In this document: positions 24,701 through 38,109 of the stretch, one piece after another | Position numbering within the stretch: position 1 is the stretch's first letter | Layout: each line of letters starts with the position of its first letter | Assembly (NCBI RefSeq): GCF_000524195.1 | Contig: NW_020170421.1 | Span: 552,816 to 616,815 of the forward strand | Direction: 5' to 3' | Length of the DNA: 64,000 bases | Source of the DNA: Echinococcus granulosus | Taxonomy: Eukaryota > Platyhelminthes > Cestoda > Cyclophyllidea > Taeniidae | Translations under genes and position numbers: made by a program | The notes under the pieces: generated by a model | Told to the model about the DNA's origin: nothing | Seen by the model: the letters and a program-made list of their open reading frames with translations, nothing else | Database searches by the model: none

Positions 24701-27700
24701 CACAGCAGGTTAGAGTAGCAATTGTTCTAATTGTCGACTCTGCAGGAGACGGATAAAGCGTCGAAACAGCATTCGAGGGCAAATTCGTGACACTAAGCCA
24801 TTATTGATCACAGAGAGGTTTTTCTTTCTTCTGCTTATCTTATTTGCTGTAATGGATGTAATTGTCACGTTTTTAGTGTGGCTGTTAGCGCTGCCAAATG
24901 TTATGAACACATAGCGCAGTGATTGGAGGAGAATCAGGAAATGCAAATAGAAATAATGTCCTACCTTAGCACGGGCCTCTCTTGTAGCTTCGGCCTCAGC
25001 AGCCATAGCACGTTGAAGCTGAACTGGCAAACGCACATCTTTTCTGAAAGACAAGAATCGGTGATAGCAGATGACATCATTTGGTCTGGGCTACATAAAA
25101 GACGAAGAGTTATACCCAGTGATTCTGCAAACAAAAAGGAGTTCACGAGGTCTTTTGAAACCTTTTCTAAAATTGTTCGAACCAAATAATATAAATAATC
25201 AAAGTCTATACGTTGTTTTACGTAATCATTTTCAATGCTTGACCATTCTTGTAGGCAATTTTACTGCTAGCTGGCAGACATTTTTCCACTGCAACAATGT
25301 TAGTCAACCGGGGAATTTGAACGCCTTTTGTCTCATTAACTCTGCAGAAGAGTAATTTGTTTACATCTGCAACGGCAGCGTAACTGGCATTGGCATTTTC
25401 AGTGTGGAATTGGCTTCCGCGTGTTTTTTTAGTGACTGAGTGAAACGTGCCCAACAACCGCAGTACCACCACCACCAATAACTAATAAAACCACCAATAC
25501 TAAATTTCCCCTACACAACCTCACTTAAAGTTCGAACTCGAAGGAGTAATAAAGGCTAATAAAACCAGGGGCGGTTTATTTGATGTAACTGCCAAAGGTT
25601 GGCCAAAAGTATAAGGTTTGTTTGAAGATCAAAGTCGTCGTGCAGACGCAATTTAACCTGGGACTTTGTTACATTTCGCTTGAATCCCTAAACGACCTCT
25701 AATGAATGGGAACGGCGGTGAAAGTAACTCTCCTCTCTTAGCTTACTAATTGATTCTGAAAGCGAAGTGGACAAATAAAGTCTCCTTGCATTTCGCCTGA
25801 CTTAATTAAGGTAGAGAAGAGAAGGTTTTTTTATCAAGTCCTCGGATATAAGTACGTTAATAGGAACGCAGGGAGGCATTTTGACAGCCAAGTTGATCCT
25901 TGGGTTATATACAAACGTAGAAGTTTTAAAGGTGAGATTAGCTGTGGAACAAGTCCAGCAAACGAGGGATGGAAGAAAAGAATGGGATGAGCGCTTACAC
26001 CTCAACTCGCTCCACTTTCACTCCCCATGGGTCGGTAGCCTCATCCAGCATGGTCTGAAATAAAACGTATTAAAGTACATTCCCTTAGATAAATGAAATT
26101 AGACTATGCCTCACTAGTTGTTTGTCAAGGATTTTGTCTTCTACTACTTCAGCAAGTTTTAATTTCCACACTCCTCCTTGGTCAATCCCTCGTGGATGAA
26201 GTTCACTGCCATAAAAGATGCCTTTTGTTTGTTACTGTAATTAAGTTGTGGTTCTCATTCTCCTCACAGAATCAAAACTTGTCCTCACTTGACTCTGGGG
26301 GTGAAAGGTAGAGATGGACAAATAGGTGAGCCCGCATCTCCAAATTTTAGCCCTCTCACAACCACGCTCGTTGATCCACACTAACTATCATCCTACTCAT
26401 TTTAAAACTTCGCTGTCAATCCAAAGATTGAAAATAATAAGTCGAGACTTATTTAAACCATATTTTTGACAGGGGAGAGACGAAATCACATACGGCCTGA
26501 AAAAATGCAAGCCCTACGATTTACGTGGTTGACTTTGGTGATGAGGATTTTGCAACCGACACACTTCATTTGATCTGGTATTTTCTGTTCACCTTTTCTT
26601 ATTTAAGAGAGAGGGAGAGAAGACCTTTTTTACCTTTCTTGTAGCATGTTTTAGGCAAGCAAAAGAAGTAATTTTTATCAGAACGAAAGTGCAAGCAGCA
26701 CGAATATGCAAAATAAGTCAACGTTTGCCATAACCACTGGAACAAGTCGGAATGGCGGTTAATCAGTTAGTGCGTGAGTTATTTGGTATTTGTTTATGTT
26801 TGTGTTGCCGGTGATGAATAATGCAACCAGCAAAGATGCCAACCTGCATCATGCCAGAGATGGAGTCTCTCTCGGAGAGAATGTCGGAGAGATTTTTGGT
26901 GCCGAGGACGTTGCGCAGTGTGGTTGCTGCCAGAAGCCTTGTGGAGCGATCCGCGTCCTCAACGTTGGTGATTGCTACCACCGGATTGTAGATTCGATAG
27001 TAGACCACGGCGTCAACTGCCACTGTGACGGAGTCCTTGGTGAGAACCTACAATGCGTCGTGTTTTCTTGCCAAAAAAGGCCGCATTAATGGTTCCCTCT
27101 GATGATTATTTTTCCAAGTGAGTCTGCTATGGAATAAAATTTCACTGCCTTCAGTGCCAAAATTAAACACCTTTTTGGGTAAAACTCATCCAACATCTGA
27201 TAGTGTTCAGATTATCCCCGGACGCCTTTATCCACAGTTCGCCCGTTGGATCATCACGGTGAATCAAAGCCTATCTAGATAAACAGTCATGGGGTGTATC
27301 AAAAGGCGGTGTACAAACACACATTCAATGCCCTTTCAAAACTAAACAGGATACCTCCCTCCAAAAACATTACTAACTACCAGTCTAAAAACCAGTTACT
27401 AGATTCTGCTTTACCTCCTGGGGCGGAACATCGAAGGTGACAGTTCGAAGGTCGACTTTTCGGATCATGTCGAGGCAAGGAACAGTGAAAAAGAGGCCGG
27501 GACCCCTGGCACCACCTGGAAGGATTCGACCCAGTCGGAAAAGCACAGCCCGTTCATATTCTGCTATCACCTGAAGCGATTAAATGGACCACAATCAAGC
27601 TCTGTGTGCCTGGAGATTTGCCTGATTTGGCTGAATTAAGGGGTAAGCAGATAAACAACTTGACATGAATGATTAGCAATTTGTTTTAAAGCCTATGCAT

Positions 27701-28008
27701 GATTTACGTTTGGCCCGTTTTGACTTCATCGGAATGCAAGTTTCATCGAACACGAGAGCAAATTTGATGGCACCAATGTAAACTTGGACTTGCCTATGTC
27801 AATCCGTGACAGTGAGTTTTGCCTTTTAATTAAGAAGCTGATTTGATGCAGATAACAACGGTGAAGCCCCGTCATCTAGTAGTACCTCAGAGGTAATCTA
27901 CTTCACCCAGTAATTAAAGCCTCACTACTGCACTTAAAAATTCCAAATTTCTGGAAGATATTAAAACAACTGCCATATTTCCTCAACGCATTAAGACCGC
28001 TTTTATGC

Positions 28009-28039
<31 letters not shown>

Positions 28040-31000
28040 AAGATAACATTTTTGACACGCTGAGCAAATATTGCCCGCCACAAGCCTTCCTCCGACATTC
28101 ATATTTCATTAGGCTGTGTTTCGCATAAGGGCGAAAAGTTGGGTGAAGATACGGTGTTACGGCAAATGCTTTTTAATTAGAAGATGGTTGAAAATGCTGC
28201 CTCGATTTTTATTCGTATATTTATTAAGGGACAACTACTTGGAAGGGCTTAACTCCTGCTCGTGGACGTGCATGAGGCTGCAGTGGGCATGATTAAAGCA
28301 AGATATTTGTTTAAATAGCTGTGTAAAGTACATTAGAAACTCCTTTTTAAGCAAGAATAAAGATGCTTGAATACAAATAGGAGGGGAGACAAAGCCCCCT
28401 CTCCTGTGTTTCGGTATAAATACTACCTTAACACAGCCGTGGTTACACCCCAACAGTGTGGTTCTACCTTAACTTTGCCGACTACACAAACTGTGCGTTG
28501 TACTACCAGTTTAACATGAGCAGAGCATTTGGCAGTCAATTTCTGCACTACGAACAAAAGAGAGAAACAGATGTTTAAATGGACGTTTTAGCCCTCAATT
28601 GGCCAATGTTTTTCTGCCTAAAATTGGCGAAATACCAAATCCCCCTTAGGAATGTAATTTGTCTATTTTGAAAGGAGCAAAACTTTTTTGAAAGCGTACT
28701 AAACTAGCTGTAGATCTCGACTCATCCTCCAAAAGCAAGTTAACTTATGCCAATGATATAAAAACGGAAAACCTCTTTCGACTGCTTTCCCATTCATTCA
28801 ATATTTTGTTGTTAGGCTGTTGTGAATGAATGTCTACTCGAATTAGCTTTCCCCCAATCACTAAAGAGAAGGTTTGAAATGACAGAGTCAAAATGAATGT
28901 AACCCTTCCTTATTTCTATACCTATTTAAGGGTGTTATATAATGTGTTTATTGTTTATTTAACTCTTCTTTTTGGTTTCATGAGTACTGAAGGCTCCGTT
29001 AATGTTCCTTCCCTGGGCGGCAAGTCTCTAGACCGTGCCAGTAGCACCCAAATTCCTTCTCTCCCCCCTGGGAACGTGCATTTCGCCCTAGTATTATGTC
29101 CTCTTCATATTCAAAGAAGTCTCGGTGAGCAGCATTGGTGGAACTACACTGAAATCTACTACTGGGTGATGAATCTTAACTCGATGGAAAAAGGACATAT
29201 GCTACAGGTGGGATAACCTGTGACAACCCCAAAAAGGGTTGATAATGATATCTACATTCGGCAACTACCCCAGTCCCATATTTTGCAGGAAAGCTATTAA
29301 CAATGAAGCTGGACCATCTGGAAAGGTTCGTTACGGAGCTGCCTACAGTACCTGTATGAAGACATCAATAAGGCAAACAGGCTATACCTCCTCAGCTTCT
29401 CTACTTGCTGTTTAGAACCCAGGTGGCCAAATGCAGCTGGGCAGCACTACGGTGAGGGCAAAATGCCAGGGAGGAATTTACGCTAAGCCAAAACAAAGAG
29501 TCATGGTGCTTTTAAAGAAAGAAACGCTTACATATATGTGTGTGTGACAGAATATGTCCCTTGTTTCAGTCATACCTGTTTTAATGGCAACTTTGGAAAG
29601 TTGTGCCTCAGCCTTTACGTATGAGGGACAGGGCTTTGGGAAATAGGCAGCTAGATAAAACCCGCGTTTGAAGACTTTGGATGTCACTCTGTAGTCATGA
29701 CAACTCAATGATGAAAAAATAATAGCTTGTGCTGAAGGCTTGCACCACCACCACCACAAGTACTACTACTACTGTCCATCCGGTAAACACGAGAGAAAAA
29801 TGGGGAACGTACCTTGATGCAGAAAAAAATTGAAACTGGAAACGTGAGCATGATGACAAAGTAAGAGAGAGCAAGCAGCACGTAGCTGCAGTAGCCCATG
29901 TCTTTGGACTTTGATATCGAGCCTAAAGTGCGTGGAAGAAAAGAAAAGAGAAGGGGAATCGTTAGTTTGTCTTGGTTAGACCTGAGGACTTGAGTAATTA
30001 TGAGGTTAGTGTTAAAAAAAAAATTTACTGTCAATTCTTTTTAGCATTTCTGAGCATCGATAAGTGTAAGCAAAATCAAAAGCTAGTAGTAACCACTTTT
30101 CTCCACAAAAATCTCACCCTTCACCTCTGTCCTGGTTCCTCACAATTAATTGCTTCTAAAGAAATATCTCGTTCCACAGACTTGTTTTCATTGGGATGAA
30201 ACCTTTAGAGGGTGTGGAATTGGACTTCGGTTTCCCTATCCCTCGATTCATTTGGTTTATTTAATGTGGCAGATTTCCACACCCTAATTCCATTGAATAC
30301 TGATATAAGTAGCAGAGGGTGATAGCTGACTAGCTAGATAGATTGAGACAGTTAGATAGACGGAGAGGTAGGTGGATAGACAGCTAGATAGGTGGATAGA
30401 CTGACAGGTGGATAGATAGATGGACAGGCATACATGTAGACACATAGGCGGATAGACATTAGGTAGATGAGTAGATGGGGGAAGAGGTAGGTTAGCATGC
30501 TGATAGGTAGACAGGCATGTCTGTAGATTGACAGACAGGGAGGCTGATTGACAGATGGGCAGACGGGCTTCGTGTTTAATTTTAGTGAAATTATCAAAAG
30601 GAGCTCTTTTTTCTGCTCTTATATATCCCAGAAATATGGGTTTAAATACTCCAAAAGATATTTTAATGTACAAGTAATGCTATTTCTAATGCAAATTTGC
30701 TATCGTCAATTTCATTTGGCAATTAAAGTGACCTTTGAAGAATCGGTCAGCGTGTATTTAGGCAAAAGGAGACATAAATTTTACGAAACACCACCCTGCT
30801 GTGATAGCACGGTTACACTTCAATGTAAATTTTAATTTGCAAAGCCTTTTACTCCCTGGGTGACTGATGGCAATCAGTTTTGATTTGGTTCATGTGAATA
30901 AGACAGTCACTTCAAATAAGGTTAAGCTTAAAAGCAAAAGTTGCGAAACTTCAATGACAAAGCATAACTCCACATTTACTCGGGGGTCTTCATCTATTCC

Positions 31001-34000
31001 AGAATTTAAAGTCTACAAAACTCCAAACTGTGAAGTGAGGTCGTTTCACTTTGATGGAATAGCAACTCCTGAACTCGATCCAATATCTAAGGCTCCGCAA
31101 CCATCGGGAAAAGGCATATCGAGAGGTTGGCAGATTATGGTGCTTTAAAAACAAGAAAATAAGGCCCTTTTTGTGCCTTTTTCAATTGATGCACTATTTC
31201 CGAGAAGCGCTGAGAATTTTTCAGAAATTCCGCGTTGTGTGTCAATATGAACTCTACAGCAGGCAGTATCACTCAATCTTAATCTAATTCAAGAAATAAG
31301 ACTTTTAGAAGATTTTTTAAGCATTTGCCTTTGCAGTATTTTACTTTTCTGTGGAAAAAAGGACTCTTATAAAGTTTTATTACTCAGAATATCTTTTTAT
31401 ACTTGCCATGATATCCAAGAGGTTGCGTAAATTAGATGAGACGCTAAATTTTAAGTCTCAGATCCAATTTAAATTTATTTAAGGCAAATTTTCGCTGAAA
31501 CTTATTACTTGGATGTTTTAACTTTACCCACTACTCAGGTAATCAACTCTATGACAGTTTCCGCCTCAATTTGTTACATAAAATTTACTATTCGGAGCGA
31601 GGGTGGGACTCAAGGATGAAGGTGTGATCGCCTTGTAGTTTTCGTGCCTTTGTATAATCACGGGAAAGTAATGAATAATTATTGAGTAAGGGACTAGAAC
31701 TCCGAAACATATCAATCTGTAAAAATACAAATGTTTATGCGAGGTTTCATTCGACTGCCTCCAGAGTCAGCCGAATACCACGTTATTTACCACCCCCTAA
31801 CACATTTAACCGACTCCACCGAATCGTATCGCCAATCAGTCGATCTTATTTTAAACAATAAAGAGGATGTAGAATATCTAATGATAAATGTGTAATTTAG
31901 TTCTTAATGTTGTTTTCAGAACTCTTGAGCATTGGCAAATGTGATATTTTGTCAAAGCCTTCAGTAGGAGACATTTTTAACACCGAATAAAATCATTATT
32001 AGGCTTGGAAATTTTTCAGTATATTTAACCTTTAAATTTGCTTAAAAATATGATCCGACCAGGCTTTGTTTCTAAATAATAGACGCAGGACAATAGCTGT
32101 TGGTCTGTACCTCATCCCGTACACCTCTGGGAAAACGATTCAACACCGCATGCCTTATAGCAAGATATACATACAAAATACACTAATATATGCTTCTATC
32201 TGTAAGGATGGAGAGTAATAAAGCTAAGCATGGCAAACATTTCATTTAGTTTTTGTGTATTTTGCCTTTTTCTCAAGTAAAGAGCAGTTAGCAGACGGAT
32301 GCAAGTCTAGTCAAGCCACAACCTAGTACTTATTCCATCTGGCATGGCTGAATTAAACCTTTGTCAGCCGAGCATTGAGAATCCTTGCTCTTTCGAGGAA
32401 GAGGGTGTGGTCATTTATGAAACGAACAAATAAATACAATTCAAAGCTTGCTTTCATGAATACAATGGAGTTCATTGTAGCCAAAACCCTTTTCTACTCA
32501 CATTGAACCACACCTCTTTGCAAGCTATTGGTTTGCGTTTTATAACAACATGGAGAATTTTTTTAAAACACCTTTGGCTCTGGTATTTTTAGATAAAGGA
32601 GATATTTACTCTTCCGGCAGTTCAGCAATTAGTGGTCCGTGTTGCCTCTGCCAGCCTACCCGCCTGCATTCTTGACTCCAGACGTACTAACAAACAATTT
32701 AACTCCTCGCTCTCCAAGTTACAGGCGCAGTAGACACGGTTGCTTCACGATTTGCATTTTTGGCGGCAAAATGGAAGTCTCTCACGGCCCTGCAATTCAC
32801 CTTAATTTTCCGCACTTTTTCCCAACCCCAAAACGCCTTAGTCTAGACTACTGAAAGACATATTGCGTGGAAATGAACGGGATATCTGCAAATACTAGCT
32901 AATAATCGTCTGTACCACTGTGGAAAGCCGGCAATATGTCATAATAAAAACGGTCAAAAGTCAATACTCCAGAAGTCCCATCACTTATGCCTCCTGCGAT
33001 TCCGAAGTAAATTCCAAACTGCCTAACTTAGTTGACTGGATCTCTTCAAAGGCGAGGCTACGATTTGCTCCTACGCTGAAGGAAGAACAAGTGCACATGC
33101 AGTTAACCCCGTAAATATTTATTAACCCTTAAAAAGTGGCATTCCCTACTGCCGGTCACGTGATGATCGCCCTCCTATCAGCCACTGGAGGCAGGTATGC
33201 CAGTAGATCTAATTTTCGTTTCATGTGCAACATCACAACTCGGCGTCACTATGACAATTGGCCATTGTGTTGAGATCAGGCTTTTGCTCTCTCCGTCTAC
33301 CCTCCCTTCCCTTCCTGTATTATCTCACCTAATTGTGATTTCTTATACAAAATTGCAGAATCAAGGATGCTTTTCCTCTGTAAAGTTTCTAAAAAGGATC
33401 ATTTAGGAGAAAACAATGCTTTAAAGTTCTATTTTATTAGCGTCCACACTCAAAGATGTACTCCAGTCCTCCTGATTTAAAACAAAAATGGCAAACTAGG
33501 TTCAAAATAATCGTTAAGGTGACCAATACTAGCGATGCTAGTGAATTTTATTGTTTAAAACAACTAGCGTGTTAATTATCTGTTAAACGGTCTAGCTCTA
33601 CTTATGTAGACTAGGTCACTGCCATAGGTGAGAGTGGGAGTAAGGCGGAACAGATGTCAAATAACCTGCTTGCCTAGTTCTAAGGAAACAAAACTCGGGA
33701 GCAACACTACCGAGAGTCCGAATTCCGATCCTGCCTAATCATGGAAGCAAAAAATGGTTGAAGTCAAGATATTTAGTTAATTCAGACAATCACATCTGGT
33801 TTTAACGCAAGAAGTTAACTTAACCATTACTTTAAAGCCAGCTGCATGATGTAGTTTACTGTTTTTTTATTTCATAAATGGGCTCTAGGCGAATAAACCA
33901 TGAAAGAGCACTTTTTATGGCTACAAAACGGTGTACCACAGCTTACCTCCATCCATCGACATCCGCGGATTTACAACTGAATACTTTCGGGGCTCGGTCA

Positions 34001-34070
34001 GTAGACTACCTTCACTTCCTACCATGGAAGAATCCACTGGATTCGCGAGACTTAGCTGCGGTGTATTCAT
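21768..34070 (-). CDS. STOM: Stomatin (SPFH/band 7 membrane scaffold protein)
   Basis: Seven exons in transcription order: 34070-33947, 29922-29813, 27570-27415, 27047-26844, 26054-25999, 25043-24965, 22199-21768. Together they give 1161 nt (386 residues), with every junction GT-AG and in phase. Residues 54-77 form the monotopic membrane hairpin with the conserved Pro (residue 70), preceded by a Cys (residue 53) placed like the palmitoylated Cys of vertebrate stomatin. The SPFH domain follows from about 79 with the AEYERAVLFRLGR and TLRNVLGTKNLSDIL signatures, then KDVRLPVQLQRAMAAEAEA and the AEKNSTIIFPMPVDL end. Stomatins bind cholesterol-rich membrane, oligomerise and modulate ion channels. 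The start is the first Met after the last upstream in-frame stop; the frame stays open to about 34157, so an upstream exon is possible. The 82-residue tail (305-386) is unusual: Ser- and Gly-rich, with an Arg4 run. One of several stomatin paralogues could be meant. Confidence 0.93.
21905..21965 (-). repeat. Imperfect glycine-codon repeat in stomatin exon 7
   Basis: On the plus strand this is a run of CCACCT/CCACCA/CACCAC triplets. It encodes, on the minus strand, a Gly stretch broken by Ser, Ala and Asp. The triplet repeat explains how the low-complexity tail could have expanded by slippage. Frame is preserved through it. Confidence 0.7.
22200..24964. other. Stomatin intron 6
   Basis: A 2.8 kb AT-rich intron. 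No exon, RNA gene or clear repeat copy was recognised inside it. Confidence 0.55.
25044..25998. other. Stomatin intron 5
   Basis: An intron of about 0.95 kb with a GTAAGC donor and CTTTCAG acceptor on the minus strand. Nothing else is recognised. Confidence 0.6.
26055..26843. other. Stomatin intron 4
   Basis: A 0.8 kb intron; donor GTTGGC, acceptor TTATTTCAG on the minus strand. No internal feature seen. Confidence 0.6.
28006..28039. repeat. (CT)n microsatellite
   Basis: A nearly pure run of TC dinucleotides interrupted by one CCC, inside stomatin intron 2. Confidence 0.85.
28985..29470 (+). repeat. Dispersed repeat copy (modules D and A) in stomatin intron 2
   Basis: Module D (28990-29150) ends with the GCCCTAGTATTATG...TTCA.A.AAGTCTCGG block also seen near 41065 and 45450. 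Module A (29175-29450) shares the exact 17-mer GCAACTACCCCAGTCCC (29261) with the copy at 40424. It also has the ACATATGCTACAGGTGGGA, TTTTGCAGGAAAGCTATTAA and GTTCGTTACGGAGCTGCC blocks. It lies opposite to stomatin transcription and shows no conserved open frame. Confidence 0.65.
29923..33946. other. Stomatin intron 1
   Basis: A 4.0 kb intron, with a strong GTAAGC donor after exon 1 and an ACTTTAG acceptor before exon 2 (minus strand). It contains the GATA/GACA-type array at about 30310-30560. The rest is AT-rich with no supported exon. Confidence 0.6.
30310..30560. repeat. Degenerate GATA/GACA/GGTA tetranucleotide array
   Basis: About 250 bp of imperfect 4-bp units such as GATA, GACA, GGTA and TAGA. 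On the minus strand the units are CTAT/CTGT and read as long open frames rich in Ser, Leu, Tyr and Cys, an artefact of the repeat and not a protein. Confidence 0.85.
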
Positions 34071-35349
34071 TGGAGGAGGGGAGGATGGTATATCTAAAGT
34101 TCCTTGGTCTGTGGCCACCAGGCTTCCATAACGATCAAGCACCGCTTCGAACGACCTTCTATGCCGTCAGCGTGAGGCGGAGGAGAATGACTGTGTGGGG
34201 GATGATGATGATGATTCAAAGAGAGTACGCAAGGTGGTAGCTCCACGTGCGAGTAGGACACACACGCACACACACACCGGTCCCAACTAGCTATGGCCTA
34301 TAATTCGCGGCAGCATCATGCCTCGCCAATCTGGCTCATCTGAGAGGAATCAATGCCACCAATTGCAGGTCGGGATGCACACCATTGGTCACTTCAACTT
34401 GGCCGCGTGTACGTGCATGGACGTGTGGACAGCTGTTTTCGCCTAGCGAAAATTGCCCTCACAACAACCAGTATCATCATCATTGTTATTGTCATTGGCA
34501 GCATTGCCACAATTCCTTACTCCAGCCCTCCACCAGCTCCACTGATGCATAGGTCAATCACGGCAAAAAATGAATCTTTTCCCTTTTCGATTAGCCTTAG
34601 TGATTAACACAGCCGCTACCAGTGTGTCCTACAGGGGATTCCCTGACTCTTCCATGGGAGCACGTGCGTCACGAATACGTGGCATGTCAAGCACATAATA
34701 ACCGGCGTCTCTAACTCCAGCCACACACAGGGTTGTAAAATAAATGTGGGACTTTCTTGGTCCGAAGATACTGGCACTTTTTAGCTTCTGAGCAGCTGCT
34801 GAAAAGACCGGTTCGGTGGTGCGGGCGCTGTAGGCACATTTGAACAATCGAATACATCTGGGCTGTGGTGGCCGACTTTCCCTTTAGACCATAGCGCGTA
34901 TGGTCTACATTAACACGCGTCGCCTCCTCCGTTCAGCACTGTCAAATACCATAGTTCAAAATGTCTTCCTAGGAGTTGTAAAAAAAGCCAACGCATCACC
35001 GTGTTCTTGGGGTAGGAAGGTTATTTATTTTGGACGAACTTTCCCTTCACTTTGGTCCCAATGCGTGTTATTTTTCGAGGGTTCGTAAAAAGTAATGCAA
35101 AATTCTGCCAGCTCCACGGGAAATTTTACTTTAAAAGAAAATTGTAGTACTAATTAGGAATCCATTGAGTGCCTCTTTGAATTGAGGCAGTATTACCTCC
35201 AGCGGTATGAATAATTAACGCGTTTTCCGCTAGGTTCTCGGAGAAGCATTACTCCCCGCAGTTTAGATGCTTTACTATTCTACTATGGTAAACGCGTCTG
35301 GACCATCAAACTGTCAACTTGATCAGCTCCTAACTAAGGATATTCCTCT
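34071..35349. other. Upstream region of the stomatin gene
   Basis: This holds the presumed stomatin promoter or a further 5' exon (minus strand). The coding frame stays open from the first Met to about 34157, where a stop closes it. A short AC dinucleotide run is at about 34258-34280. No other gene is supported. Confidence 0.45.
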
Positions 35350-35920
35350 TTCAATAGTTTGCTTAAAGTCAAGTTATTTATTAGCAGGCTCTAAGGAATC
35401 TATGTCAAGTTTTTGTGACGCAGGTAACCGATGTGCTAAGAAGAGTTAAAAGAGACTTGTCTTCTACTGACTAAAATAATATTAGTCGCTTTAATCCCGA
35501 TTAACCCGCCTAAAGTGCGCGATTTAGTGCAACCGATTACCAGAAGGCGATAAAGAAACTTTGTCACATATTTGTGACTCTGGTAGTAGACATGATTAGA
35601 AAAACAAAAAGACATTACATTCATGCCAGATCACAGTTTACGTTTGCTGTAAGTCCGACTAATTCGGTTGCAATGCACCGTTTAGAGTAAAGGGCCATCA
35701 GAAGGTGATAGGGTCTATGCCAAATGTTTGCGGAGCTAGGAGTTGATGTGCTAGAAATTAAAAGATTATTGTCATATATATCACAGTTCTTAGTTGCTTC
35801 CAACCAAATCCATCAGTCTGCTATGGGCAGTTTAGTGTAACCGACCATTAAAAGGGGATAAGGAATCAATGTCACATATTTGTGACGCTAGCAGAGGATG
35901 CGTTAATAAAATATTCAAGA
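35350..35920 (+). repeat. Tandem array of about four diverged ~155 bp units
   Basis: Four related segments are centred near 35411, 35570, 35725 and 35878, spaced 159, 155 and 153 bp. A typical unit reads TTTAGTGTAACCGA...AGAAGG.GATA.GGAATC..TGTCACATATTTGTGAC(G/T)CT..(T/C)AG. The second and fourth units carry a perfect inverted repeat, GTCACA-TATT-TGTGAC (35563-35578 and 35871-35886); the first and third have decayed versions. No open frame is shared by the units. Confidence 0.6.
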
Positions 35921-38109
35921 CGCAATTTCTCATTCAGAGCATAGTTTTGAACTTTGTTGGTCAATTTCTCGGCGGAACAGTGGGGCTATAACTGTGCGAT
36001 TATCCAGTTCCGGAGAGTAGGGTAATGGAGAGCTAGGCAAAGCTACACAGCCTGATTTTAGCCTGGATTATCGCCAAAGGAAGCACACGGCTCCCGGAAA
36101 TGAATAAAAATCGGAATTATATGGAGGAGGCACATATTCATAGTCTATCGACTTGGGGGTCATAGTTGTAACAATTGCAAATAAAGCTTTTCGCTGAATT
36201 TGCTTCGTAAGAGACAAAAAACGGTGGGCGAAAGACCATGTGTGCCATGCTACTCAAATTTCTACCTTCTACAAATCAATTCCTTTTTTTGTTAAACAAA
36301 TAAGTATGGATTGTGACTTTTGACGAGGAATACTTTATCCAACCCTGAAATGGTTGGCATTCTCCATTCTTCTTACTGGACTTTCATTTCTCTAAAACCA
36401 CTTCATGAGCATCTGTGAAGTACGATGAGGTCCCACACTTAGAGGCGTCTGCATCAACTACAATCTTCCTGGAAGTTTTTCAATTAGGATTTACCTTAGC
36501 TATTTGACGCGCAGTTAAAAAGTGAGTCTTTAGTAAATATTCCCCCAACATGGTATGTCTCCAAATGTCTCTCGCTTCCTGAGATGCTTATATTTATTGA
36601 AAGGCAGCCGGCTTATCTGATGCTAGTGACTCCCTTCTTCAGCCCCAATTACCAGCGTTTGAGAACTGATGTACAACTTAATGGCGGGCCAGTAATAAAA
36701 CTGAAATCACGACTGAGGGTTCGAAAATAACGCAAAATTTTATCCAACTTGTAAAATCACGCTTAAAGCCGAAGGAGTCATAGTGAACGGTGCTGCAACC
36801 GTAGGAAAGGGAACTTTTGTTAACTCCACGGTCCCTATGATTTGAGAATAATGGCTCAACACCGGAGAGCATGCATCCTCCAAATACAGTCGGAAATGTT
36901 TGCATTTAAATAAATAGCAACATAAATGGGCTGGGGATGCCTGCAACCCCAGGAGAATGCTCCTCCCAGCATTAGGGGTAGTCGTGTTTTTGCTCATTCC
37001 CCTCCCGATTGGCCCAGATCAAGCAGAGGTGTACTTTAAATTTGTTGATGACCTCTCAGAGCACAAGGTCACCCAGTTGATATAAGTACTCGTTACTAAA
37101 ATAACTGAAAAGCAGGCATGGGCTAGCGTGTACTCATTACATCGAGCGATAATGATGTCTGGACTGAATATTTTATCTATTCACACTATCCGAAATCTCT
37201 AATCTACAATCGTTGGTAATTTAGGTGAAAATAAAGTGGATTCAGAGGCTGGGTGCATGATTAATGCGGGAAGAGTGAGGAAAGCTCTGCCCAAATTAGG
37301 TGTTTTAAAGCCCCACTCATTTTGCACTAATGAGAAATCTTGATTTTGGTGCCACTAGAAGTGCGAATGAATTATGCATCACTTTATCGATGAGATTGCT
37401 TCTCTAGTTTGTGTCGTATGAATTTCCGGGTGAAATGTTTCATCTACTACCGCCCTGTTTTCTCTGCCACTCTGACACTTTGGTCGGAAAAAGAGGGAAA
37501 TTCAGTGGAAAAGTGGAAAATAGAAACACTTCATTTCATTGTCATTTGTGTTGATTTTTCATAGGGAGAAAGGCTGTTTGATCCCATTTGTCAGGAGCAC
37601 GAATTCGTTTGACTTTCCACATTTCGCAGGTGCTTCCACTGCTTTGTGCAATAGCTCTCCTATTTTGCCTAACGGACAGAGTTCTTAAGTGGCTTTGGAC
37701 TATATCTTCTGGAATGACCAAAAAAGTGTTGAGCACACTTTTCTTTGCGAAAAAAGAGACTATTATTTGGTGCTACGCTTTCGCCACATTAAAGAAGTTA
37801 CTAGCAAGGGGTTTTGACTTGCTGGTGAAAGACCATCTTGAAAACGCCACTGCAAAAGGCCTCTTATTTTGTGACTAGGTGTGATTAAGCAAGCAACATT
37901 TGTCCCATAAAAATCTCGTCAAGTTTTCTGTCACATTCCTTCGGAAGGATTACTGGCGTGAATTAATGGCTTTCTTATGGGAGTAAACTCTGGTGTCCCT
38001 GGCAGTAAACTTTGCGGGAACTTCTGAACGAAGGCCTCTTTGAGTTCATAGTACCTCGAGGCTTCTTTGAAGATAAAAGAAGACGATATTGTGGCAAAAT
38101 ATGTTTTTA
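35921..38109. other. Intergenic region, nothing recognised
   Basis: AT-rich DNA with no supported exon or RNA gene. A 97-codon open frame at 37588-37878 (+) lacks domain, start context and splice support. Confidence 0.45.

Larger units (their letters stand above)
27571..29812. other. Stomatin intron 2, with a repeat copy
   Basis: A 2.2 kb intron (donor GTACGT, acceptor CGCTTCAG on the minus strand). It contains a CT microsatellite at about 28006-28039 and a copy of the dispersed repeat at 28985-29470, listed separately. A short CAC and TAC triplet run sits at 29743-29773, next to exon 2. Confidence 0.65.

Noticed and set aside
30284..30673. Long Ser/Leu/Cys/Tyr-rich open frame on the minus strand
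   Set aside because: It is the translation of a GATA/GACA tetranucleotide array; the repeat alone explains the open frame.
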